Assembly: GCF_040096055.1 (NCBI RefSeq)
Contig: NZ_JBBMFK010000038.1
Span: 1 to 25,187, forward strand
Length of the DNA stretch: 25,187 nucleotides
Source: Pseudoflavonifractor intestinihominis
GTDB lineage: Bacteria; Bacillota; Clostridia; Oscillospirales; Oscillospiraceae
Reading direction: 5' to 3'
Shown: in pieces, positions 1-5,828 of the stretch
How positions within the stretch are numbered: the stretch's first letter is position 1
Layout: every line of letters begins with the position of its first letter
The notes under the pieces: generated by a model
Told to the model about the DNA's origin: nothing
Databases searched by the model: none
The model's input: the letters and a program-made list of their open reading frames with translations, nothing else
Translations under genes and position numbers: made by a program

Positions 1-26
1 GGCGCCGGGAGAGCTCTCCCGGCGCC
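1..26 (-). terminator. Palindromic hairpin downstream of the MerR-type gene
   Basis: The first 26 bases are a perfect GC-rich inverted repeat: GGCGCCGGGAGAG followed by its exact complement. It sits ten bases past the stop codon of the MerR-type gene on the minus strand, where an intrinsic terminator would be expected. The run of T that would confirm it would lie left of the window and cannot be seen. Confidence 0.5.
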
Positions 27-35
27 CGCCTCGTT

Positions 36-824
36 TCAAATCAGTTCCTGCAGTTCCAGCGCCGGCCCCTTTAAATCAAAATGGGCGGCGGTCAGATTGG
101 TGAGAATTACCTGCTTTGCCTGGGGATGCTCTATAAAGTATTCCGAAAGCAGGGTATCGAGATGCGCCGACGCCTGGGCCGATTCCTGCCGGCAGAAATA
201 GTCCCCCTCGGGCAGCACTTCCAGGTCGGTCATACCGTCCTTTTGCTGGAGGACCTCCAGAAAAATATCGGTATCCAGCTGGCCGCCCTGCCGCCGGGCA
301 ATCAGGCCGATGGGAAACGTAAAGGCCGGCAGCAGGCCCATGGATTGCCCCCGGAGAAAAATATCCGCAGAGCGCCGCTTAAACTCCAGTTCTCCGCCGG
401 ACGGGGTAAAGGGCATCCGCAGAATCAGCCGTCGGGGCAGATGGCGCCGGTAGCATCCGCTCTTGTTCTGATAGGGCCGGTTTTCTTCGATCCGGCGAAG
501 GGCATCCTCCATCTGCAGCATGGTATTGCGGAGGTGGGCCAGTTTCTCCAGTGCCTTCTGCTGCCCATCCTGCAGAAGACGCCGGATGTCCAACGTCTGG
601 TCGGGCTGCCGGTATTGCTCCGCGTCCCGCAGGGGGATGTTCAGCTCCAAGCACATCAGAATCATATCCATCTCCACCAGCTGTTCCAGGGCATAGTACC
701 GGTAGCCCGTCTCCGGGTCGGTATAGGCGGGAATCAGCGCGCCGATCCGTTCATAGTATCGCAGCGATTTGGGGTTTACATTGCGAAGTCTGGCAAAGTC
801 GCTGATGGAAAGATAGCCCTGCAC
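36..824 (-). CDS. MerR-family transcriptional regulator with BmrR/GyrI-like effector domain
   Basis: This is a one-component regulator. From the chosen start it has 262 residues. A MerR winged-helix domain fills about residues 4-72 (SISDFAR, SLRYYERIG, TGYRYY). A coiled-coil dimerisation helix follows at about 75-125, then a C-terminal domain of about 130 residues that resembles the GyrI-like ligand-binding fold of BmrR-type regulators. The reading frame is open up to an ATG at 863. I prefer the GTG at 822-824 because GGAGG lies eight bases before it, while the upstream ATG has no ribosome site and would overlap the divergent promoter. The gene diverges from the TSCPD gene, and the promoter between them has MerR-type geometry, so it probably controls that gene and itself. 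The ligand is unknown. Confidence 0.85.
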   Translation of the reverse strand: MQGYLSISDFARLRNVNPKSLRYYERIGALIPAYTDPETGYRYYALEQLVEMDMILMCLELNIPLRDAEQYRQPDQTLDIRRLLQDGQQKALEKLAHLRNTMLQMEDALRRIEENRPYQNKSGCYRRHLPRRLILRMPFTPSGGELEFKRRSADIFLRGQSMGLLPAFTFPIGLIARRQGGQLDTDIFLEVLQQKDGMTDLEVLPEGDYFCRQESAQASAHLDTLLSEYFIEHPQAKQVILTNLTAAHFDLKGPALELQELI

Positions 825-848
825 CAAAGATTCCTCCCTGTTTGGCCC

Positions 849-879
849 TTGACTTTCCCACAATGGGAAGGCTTATTCT
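849..879 (+). promoter_or_regulatory. MerR-type promoter/operator with 19-bp spacer
   Basis: On the plus strand a -35 box TTGACT (849-854) and a -10 box TATTCT (874-879) are separated by 19 bp, the lengthened spacer typical of MerR-activated promoters. The spacer holds a dyad, CTTTCCCA / TGGGAAGG, with one mismatch between arms. It reads toward the TSCPD gene at 928 and lies just upstream of the divergent MerR-type gene. Confidence 0.6.
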
Positions 880-927
880 TATTATACAGCAAACTGCGGA
901 TCATCACCAGACATAGGAGAGAAAATC

Positions 928-1170
928 ATGCATTATCAAACAAAAGGCACTTGCGCCAAGGAGATTCATGTAGAAGTGGACCACGGCGTCATCCGTTCGG
1001 TGGAATTTGTATTGGGCTGCCCCGGCTTTACCCAGGCCCTCAGCCGCCTTCTGGTGGGCATACGGGTGGAGGACGCGATTGCACGGCTCAAGGGAATCCA
1101 ATGCCTGGACAAGGGAACCTCCTGCCCGGATCAGTTGGCCCTGGCGCTGATGCAGATTCAGGAAGCATAG
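928..1170 (+). CDS. TSCPD domain-containing small protein (TIGR03905-like)
   Basis: An 80-residue protein with the GTSCPDQLA motif near its C-terminus, which gives the TSCPD domain its name, and conserved cysteines in GTCAKE, GCPG and QCLDKG. The domain is known as a C-terminal piece of some vitamin B12-dependent ribonucleotide reductases. It also occurs as short stand-alone proteins like this one, whose function is not established; the cysteines suggest metal or redox binding (inference). An AGGAGA ribosome site precedes the ATG. It lies downstream of a MerR-type promoter and is followed by about 140 bp without a gene and then a bidirectional terminator. Confidence 0.85.
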   Translation: MHYQTKGTCAKEIHVEVDHGVIRSVEFVLGCPGFTQALSRLLVGIRVEDAIARLKGIQCLDKGTSCPDQLALALMQIQEA

Positions 1171-1307
1171 TACCCTGCGCACAAATACCGGCCAAGCAGT
1201 CAGCGAAGCAGCGCACGGATATGCGCGGCAGAAGTGCAACGCGCTCTGTCCCGGGACGCTTTTGCACCCTGGAACAAGCAGCTGCCGGTTGACTGTCAAA
1301 CCACATG

Positions 1308-1344
1308 AAAAAAGACCTGAAATCTTACGATTTCAGGTCTTTTT
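1308..1344 (-). terminator. Intrinsic terminator of the tRNA-Ala gene (bidirectional)
   Basis: An AAAAGACCTGAAATC arm pairs with GATTTCAGGTCTTTT around a four-base loop, with A and T tracts on the two sides so that it can work in both directions. On the minus strand it begins directly after the CCA end of the tRNA fragment, so it is the original terminator of that tRNA. On the plus strand it can also end transcription from the TSCPD gene. Confidence 0.85.
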
Positions 1345-1393
1345 GGTGGAGATAAGCGGGATCGAACCGCTGACCTCTTGAATGCCATTCAAG
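1344..1393 (-). tRNA. 3' fragment of tRNA-Ala (GGC): probable attachment site
   Basis: On the minus strand this reads as the last 50 bases of a tRNA. It starts at the anticodon stem (CTTGA, loop ATGGCAT with anticodon GGC, TCAAG), continues through the variable loop and the T arm (GGTTCGATCCC) and ends in TCTCCACCA. The acceptor 5' strand and D arm are missing: the sequence after 1393 is AT-rich and unrelated. Breakage exactly at the anticodon stem is what tyrosine integrases leave when an element enters the 3' end of a tRNA gene. An intact copy would be expected at the other end of the element, but I do not find one in this window. Confidence 0.8.
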
Positions 1394-1627
1394 TAAGAAA
1401 TCAAAAATTACAGGAACATCAGAAGTTATATATGGAATTCCTTTTACTTCCGCAAGATTTGGTGTTCAGTCGTTCTTTTATTTCCAACTATTTTATACTC
1501 GTTCAACACATATTCAACACGGGCAGGCCAGTGACTCTCGCGCAAAAATTTGTGAGTGGTCTCAGCGGTAGATGATATAAATTTAAAAACGCAGCAGCTG
1601 CAATGGCTTCGACGCTTTTTCATGGCA

Positions 1628-1935
1628 ATTATACCGTCATTCTCAAAATGGAGTTTCCGAAGCTCAGACGTAAAAACACCGTCAGTTCAAAAAACAGATT
1701 CCATTCGTTTAAAAGTAAAATGCCGTCATTCTGAACCTGAACCACTTTACCCAAGTGCTTCAAAACGCCGTCATTCCAAAAAATCAACCGGCATTAAAAC
1801 CCCGTCACTTCAGAAAATGTCAAAACAGTAATTTCTCCGTCATTTTTGATGTTGAGCAACAGGAAAACACCGTCATCTCCCAAAAGTCCAATGACAGTGT
1901 TTCCACACAGCAGCACACACAAAATACCGTCATTT
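1628..1935 (+). repeat. Iteron-like array of AAAAnnCCGTCATT motifs
   Basis: The core CCGTCAT (two copies end in G or C) starts at 1634, 1679, 1723, 1768, 1802, 1837, 1870 and 1927. An inverted near-copy, ATGACAG, lies at 1891-1897. Most copies are preceded by an A-rich run and followed by T. Start-to-start distances are 45, 44, 45, 34, 35, 33 and 57 bp. The first six cluster near four and three helical turns. Spacer sequences are unrelated and the motif falls in different reading frames, so this is a DNA-level repeat, not a protein repeat. It could be a protein-binding array such as iterons, arm-type recombinase sites or a partition site. The remaining parts of 1394-2206 hold no convincing gene. 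Confidence 0.7.
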
Positions 1936-2064
1936 TAAATTGTGCTGTTGTGCGGCACCAGAAGCCGGTTTTGTGTTTGGATAAGCACCAGGTAAAAATC
2001 TGTATAAAGCAAATGCTGACTCCTTGCAAAAATCACTCGAAAACAGAAGTTCCCACGAAAGGCG

Positions 2065-2094
2065 TTTACATACAAATCTCCAGTATAGTAAGAT
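2065..2094 (+). promoter_or_regulatory. Candidate promoter for the SLH-protein gene
   Basis: A -35-like TTTACA (2065-2070) and a -10-like TAAGAT (2089-2094) are 18 bp apart. They would give a leader of about 105 bases before the ATG at 2207. The leader contains a short GAGGG/CCCTC hairpin near 2162-2175. The match to consensus is moderate. Confidence 0.3.
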
Positions 2095-2206
2095 ATATGT
2101 CCAGCAAGGGAAAATGTTTCTGCAGCTTGTAAACTTCCACATATTGTTGCTGCGTTATCCCGAGGGTTGGCCCTCAAAAACATCTTCAAGCAAGGAGAGA
2201 GGATCC

Positions 2207-3832
2207 ATGAAAAGAAAGATTGCCGGTCTTTTGCTGGCGGGAGCCATGACGGTCAATATTGCCGCAGTCAGTACAGCCGCTCACGCCGTAGCATTTACCG
2301 ACGTGCCCGATGACGCCTGGTACTCCCAGGCCGTGGACTACGCCGTGAGCCACGGAATGTTTTCCGGCACCGGTGCCGGCACCTTCTCGCCCTCAACGCC
2401 TATGACCCGCGGCATGATTGTGGTGGTTTTAAGCAACGTGGCGAAGGCGGACGTATCCTCGGCCAAGGACGCCAGCTTCAGCGATGTGCAGTCCTCTGAC
2501 TGGTATGCGAATGCCATCAACTGGGCCTATGAGCAGGGGTATGTTTCCGGCACCGGCGCGAATACCTTCAGCCCCAATTCTGTTGTGACACGTGCTCAAA
2601 TCGCGGTTATCCTCTCCAATTACCTGCACAGCATCAATGCAGACCTCGAAGAGGATGGGAATTCTGCGGCATTCAACGATATCGCGTCAATCCCTTCCTG
2701 GGCGCTGGAAGGCGTCAAGTATATGCAGGCCATTGGCCTGATGGCGGGCGACTCTGCAGGCAATTTTAATCCCAACAAGGAGCTGACCCGGGCAGAGGCC
2801 GCAACTGTTTTTATGCGCATGGACCAGAAGCTGAACGGAGACGATTCTTCTGACAGCTCCTCCAGCGGCCAGAGCGGAACGGAGATCACCCTCCCCGGCG
2901 GCATTGTTGTGAAGGATGATCCTATTTCCGTCAAGGAGGCCTTCGAAACAATTGCTCCCGGTGTCAATGATACTCAGGTCCGCCCGGGCAAAAGTTCCAA
3001 AGGGTTAATTCCGGCCGGCACAGAGCTGGCTGTCGGAGATGACGTGGTAGAGCAGCAGGTCTATGTGGACCTGGGCAACGGCATTATCGGTATTATGACT
3101 ACTTCTTTCAACCCTGCTATGGAAGTGCGGTTCACCACCCTTGAGGTCACAGGTTATCCTGGGGATAAATTCACGCTGGATGCTGAAGAGTTTGGATACA
3201 CCCAGCCCGGCCAATGGGAAACCCCCAATGAGAGCGTATCTATTGCAAATTTGGATGGATACAAGGCTGAAATTACCATTACGAGCTCCGGTAGTTCCTC
3301 CATTCAGTTCTATAACGATGTGCGAGACGAGAATGGTAACTTCCCTATGCTGCTTACCGTAGGCGTGACCTCCTATGAACGGCGCCCTGCCGAAGGCGAA
3401 ACCGCTAATTTTCGTCTGGATACCGACAACGATCCGGTCTACTACGTGTCTCCCAGCCCGGAGTATTACCGCCTGGCACAGGTTTGGTATACCGACAAAG
3501 GCACCAAATTCACCACCAAAGATTCTGCCCACTATACGAGCAATGGCCTTGATGTTATCGGCAACATCTACGTTTATCCTGATGCCGATGCAAACATCGC
3601 CAAAAGCGACATCACTGCCCAAGGGTATGTAAAGCCCGAATGCATCACGAAGTATTACTCCATTTCCACATCGGAAACGGACACTCGTTACCTTGCAGTC
3701 GGTGACTACCTCACGCTGGGTTTCTATGTTATGAACTCCGCTGCCGAGAATACTGTTGTTACGGTATATATCACCAGTTTGGAAACAGGCCTTACCGAGA
3801 CCATGGACATCGCGATTCGATACGCCGGATAA
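2207..3832 (+). CDS. Secreted S-layer homology (SLH) domain protein
   Basis: A 541-residue cell-surface protein. Residues 1-27 form a signal peptide (KRK, hydrophobic core, cleavage after AHA). Three SLH repeats follow at about 30-72, 90-134 and 156-200, each with a TD/SD/ND start and a late MTRG, VTRA or LTRA motif; SLH triplets bind secondary wall polymers and anchor proteins to Gram-positive walls. A Ser/Asp/Gly linker (211-224) leads to about 315 residues I cannot assign to a family. The frame opens further upstream at 2024, but the ATG at 2207 has AAGGAG nine bases before it and is followed at once by the signal peptide. The gene lies between the tRNA fragment and the integrase operon, so it may be element cargo. 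A strong terminator follows. Confidence 0.9.
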   Translation: MKRKIAGLLLAGAMTVNIAAVSTAAHAVAFTDVPDDAWYSQAVDYAVSHGMFSGTGAGTFSPSTPMTRGMIVVVLSNVAKADVSSAKDASFSDVQSSDWYANAINWAYEQGYVSGTGANTFSPNSVVTRAQIAVILSNYLHSINADLEEDGNSAAFNDIASIPSWALEGVKYMQAIGLMAGDSAGNFNPNKELTRAEAATVFMRMDQKLNGDDSSDSSSSGQSGTEITLPGGIVVKDDPISVKEAFETIAPGVNDTQVRPGKSSKGLIPAGTELAVGDDVVEQQVYVDLGNGIIGIMTTSFNPAMEVRFTTLEVTGYPGDKFTLDAEEFGYTQPGQWETPNESVSIANLDGYKAEITITSSGSSSIQFYNDVRDENGNFPMLLTVGVTSYERRPAEGETANFRLDTDNDPVYYVSPSPEYYRLAQVWYTDKGTKFTTKDSAHYTSNGLDVIGNIYVYPDADANIAKSDITAQGYVKPECITKYYSISTSETDTRYLAVGDYLTLGFYVMNSAAENTVVTVYITSLETGLTETMDIAIRYAG

Positions 3833-3840
3833 CAAAATAG

Positions 3841-3878
3841 AAGGAGCTGCCTCCCACAGGAGGCAGCTCCTTTCTTTT
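3841..3878 (+). terminator. Intrinsic terminator after the SLH-protein gene
   Basis: A perfect 14-bp stem, AAGGAGCTGCCTCC with its complement, closes a four-base loop and is followed by a T-rich tail (TTTCTTTT). It starts eight bases after the SLH gene stop codon. Confidence 0.9.
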
Positions 3879-3907
3879 GCTGATTACACTATATGCCGAT
3901 CACACCA

Positions 3908-4096
3908 TCATTTTGAGCCGCGTTCCATCGCCTCATCTACGGCCCGGTTCAGGAAGGTATTCATGGACTCCCCTGTCGTCTCTATATATGCCAGCATCTT
4001 TTGTTTCTTTTCAGGCGTAACCCGAAAGCCCCGAATCTCCTCAAACTTGCTGCGCCACTTGTCATTTGCTTTTTTCTGTGCATCAGAAGTAGGCAT
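3908..4096 (-). CDS. Small ribbon-helix-helix (Arc-like) DNA-binding protein
   Basis: A 62-residue basic protein. A polar N-terminus (DAQKKANDKWRSKF) is followed by a short strand-like segment, RGFRVTPEKKQKMLAYI, and a helix containing SMNTFLNRAVDEAM. That layout of one strand and two helices is typical of Arc/CopG-type repressors and of small proteins common on Firmicutes mobile elements. A strong AGGAGGAGA ribosome site precedes the ATG. It is transcribed away from the excisionase-integrase operon, and the shared intergenic region holds two palindromes lying inside promoter spacers. It is therefore a good candidate for the repressor of both its own gene and the integrase operon (inference). 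Confidence 0.75.
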   Translation of the reverse strand: MPTSDAQKKANDKWRSKFEEIRGFRVTPEKKQKMLAYIETTGESMNTFLNRAVDEAMERGSK

Positions 4097-4160
4097 CGTC
4101 TCTCCTCCTCATGTTCCATACCATATCACAGCTGGCTGCTGGCAAAAATATGGCAAGCTG

Positions 4161-4188
4161 CATATATACGCGCGCGTATTATTGGCAA
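4161..4188 (-). promoter_or_regulatory. Minus-strand promoter with operator palindrome
   Basis: Read on the minus strand, a -35-like TTGCCA (4183-4188) and a -10-like TATATG (4161-4166) are 16 bp apart and point to the ribbon-helix-helix gene. The spacer contains the perfect 14-bp palindrome ATACGCGCGCGTAT (4166-4179), placed where a bound repressor would block RNA polymerase. Confidence 0.5.
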
Positions 4189-4197
4189 GTATGTCCA

Positions 4198-4226
4198 TTG
4201 ATATACGTGCGCGTATATCTTATAAT
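4198..4226 (+). promoter_or_regulatory. Promoter of the excisionase-integrase operon with operator palindrome
   Basis: A near-consensus sigma-70 promoter: -35 TTGATA (4198-4203), a 17-bp spacer and -10 TATAAT (4221-4226). The 20-bp palindrome GATATACGTGCGCGTATATC (4200-4219; arms GATATACG/CGTATATC) fills the spacer. Its core resembles the palindrome at 4166-4179, and the two centres are 37 bp apart, so one protein probably binds both. Confidence 0.7.
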
Positions 4227-4227
4227 A

Positions 4228-4453
4228 CTGTCAGAAAATAAAACAGCGGCAGTGCATGGGAGTTCGCACCTCCCATGCACCTGCTAGGTGCCTTACCACC
4301 TACACAACGACTGATGTCGCACCGCAGGCATATTATATCTTCTTTTGGCTCATCTGACAAGATGCCTGCGTTCCAGACGAAACTGTCCACAGCGTGTAGG
4401 TAACTGCCCTGCACGCTGTTTTGTTTTCGTACTTCAAAATGGAGGTTACGAAA
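4228..4453 (+). promoter_or_regulatory. Structured 5' leader of the excisionase operon, possible attenuator
   Basis: About 220 bases separate the promoter from the excisionase start and are rich in inverted repeats. These are a 10-bp stem GTGCATGGGA/TCCCATGCAC (4252-4280), a TAGGTG/CACCTA stem (4285-4301), and CGCAGGCAT paired with ATGCCTGCG (4323-4370). A terminator-like hairpin follows at 4389-4427. The segment ACCTACAC (4298-4305) is exactly complementary to GTGTAGGT (4394-4401), the 5' arm of that terminator, so the two could form an antiterminator. What would trigger the switch is not visible. Confidence 0.5.
4389..4427 (+). terminator. Terminator-like hairpin in the excisionase leader
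   Basis: ACAGCGTG pairs with CACGCTGT. Through a T-G wobble the stem continues into AGG/CCT, closing a loop of about seven bases. TTTTGTTTT follows directly. It lies between the promoter at 4198-4226 and the excisionase ribosome site at 4441, so it would cut transcription before the operon unless the stem is disrupted. Confidence 0.55.
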
Positions 4454-4669
4454 ATGAACGGACAGGAATGTGTCTACATGACAGTAAGCGAAGTCAAGCG
4501 CTATCTCAACATCAGCCAGGCAGCCGCCTACGAACTGACGCACCGGGCTGACTTTCCGGTATGCCGGATCGGCGGCAGCATCCGGATTCCCAAATCGGCC
4601 TTTCTGGCCTGGGTCGAGCTTCGCACCCACATCCCCGAAGCTCTGGCTCGCCACATGGCTTCCGCATAA
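4454..4669 (+). CDS. xis: Excisionase-type helix-turn-helix protein
   Basis: A 71-residue protein with a MerR-like winged helix of the excisionase family. MTVSEVKRYLNIS and AAYELTHRADFPVCRIGG form the helix pair and wing, and IRIPKSAFLAWV is the typical closing segment. Such proteins bend att-site DNA and steer tyrosine integrases toward excision. The frame is open from 4421, but the ATG at 4454 has GGAGG eight bases upstream. The stop codon overlaps the ribosome site of the integrase gene, which points to coupled translation. Confidence 0.85.
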   Translation: MNGQECVYMTVSEVKRYLNISQAAAYELTHRADFPVCRIGGSIRIPKSAFLAWVELRTHIPEALARHMASA

Positions 4670-4680
4670 GGAGGCCGTAC

Positions 4681-5826
4681 ATGAACAAGCGTTCCAACGG
4701 TGAAGGCTGCTTCCGCAAATTAAAAAGCGGTACTTGGCGGGGCCAGATTATGGACGGGTATAGAGCGGACGGAAAACGGAACATCGTCAGTTTTACCGCC
4801 CCGACTAAAAGTGAGGTCCAGCAAAAAATCCGCCGGTATCTTGCTGATACGGCTGCCGGCTTGACGACTCTGAGCCGCTCCATGTCGTTCTCTGTGTGGG
4901 CCGAGCAGTGGTACCAGGATTATGTGACTCAGGTGCAGCCCTCCACCTATTCAAGCTATCGGTATACCCTGAAACTATTGAAGGCCTTTTTCGATTATAT
5001 GGTGCTGAGCGAAATTAAGCCTCAGCATATTAACAGCTTCATGACAAAGCTGTTGAAGGAGGGGTGTTCCCTCTCCAAAATCAGCAAATGCAGAAGCATG
5101 CTCATTCAGATCTTTGATGCTGCGGAGAACAATGGACTGATTTTGAAGAACCCCGCCCGCAAAGCAAAGGCCATTCGAACTCAAAGTACAGAGGATACCG
5201 GGAAGGATGCGTTTTCTTACGAGGAAGTCGCCTTATTAAAGAAATATCTGCGCGATGACCTTTTGGGCAACAGTATCAGGCTTCTGCTTGGCAGTGGGCT
5301 GCGGGTACAGGAATTGTTGGCGCTTCGGCCCGAGGACATCGCTGAGGATGGCTCTGAGATCTGTGTCAACAAGGCCATCAAAATGGTAGACGGAAAGCCA
5401 ACCATCGGCCCACCCAAGAGCAAGCGGAGTTGTCGGACTGTACCGATTCCCGAGGACTACCGTCCATATGCAGTATACCTTCGAACGCATGGTGGAAAGT
5501 CTTACATCTGGACCTCCACCCGGAAGAGTTTGCTGTATAGCGTGGGAACTTTCCGCAACAAATATTATGCCGCATTGAAGCGGGTCCCCGGCGTCAGGAA
5601 GCTCGGCCCCCATTGCTGCCGTCACACCTATGTGACCCATCTGGAGGCCAATCAAGTCCCGTTGGCGGAAATTGCCCGGCTCGTTGGACATTCCACCGTG
5701 TCCACCACCAACCGCTACCTGCATATCTCCAGCGAGACCCTGGAACGTGCAGTCAGTACTCTTAATTGCTCAAACAGAGGCAGTCGGAATCTTCCTGCAG
5801 AAGCAAAGCGTATGAAGGGGGCATAA
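4681..5826 (+). CDS. int: Tyrosine recombinase / integrase (Tn916-Int type)
   Basis: A site-specific recombinase of 381 residues that would integrate and excise the element. An N-terminal arm-binding domain fills about residues 1-65 and a SAM-like core-binding domain about 68-160. The catalytic domain from about 175 shows R208 (SGLRVQE), a lysine near 246-248, H311 and R314 (HCCRHTY), H337 (LVGHS) and the nucleophile Y346 (NRYLH), so it looks active. The ATG at 4681 is preceded by AAGGAGG. The gene sits two codons after the excisionase stop and three bases before the helicase start. The tRNA-Ala fragment at 1344 is a plausible target. Confidence 0.95.
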   Translation: MNKRSNGEGCFRKLKSGTWRGQIMDGYRADGKRNIVSFTAPTKSEVQQKIRRYLADTAAGLTTLSRSMSFSVWAEQWYQDYVTQVQPSTYSSYRYTLKLLKAFFDYMVLSEIKPQHINSFMTKLLKEGCSLSKISKCRSMLIQIFDAAENNGLILKNPARKAKAIRTQSTEDTGKDAFSYEEVALLKKYLRDDLLGNSIRLLLGSGLRVQELLALRPEDIAEDGSEICVNKAIKMVDGKPTIGPPKSKRSCRTVPIPEDYRPYAVYLRTHGGKSYIWTSTRKSLLYSVGTFRNKYYAALKRVPGVRKLGPHCCRHTYVTHLEANQVPLAEIARLVGHSTVSTTNRYLHISSETLERAVSTLNCSNRGSRNLPAEAKRMKGA

Positions 5827-5828
5827 AG

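Noticed and set aside
36..863. The ATG at 863 as start of the MerR-type gene
   Set aside because: It has no ribosome site and would place coding sequence over the -35 region and dyad of the divergent promoter. The GTG at 824 has GGAGG at the right distance.
1628..1935. CRISPR-like array
   Set aside because: The repeated unit is only about 14 bases, the spacing varies from 33 to 57, one copy is inverted, and no cas genes are present.
1556..2132. Small plus-strand open frames across the CCGTCAT array
   Set aside because: They lack ribosome sites and recognisable sequence, and the repeat falls in different frames, which points to DNA-level function.
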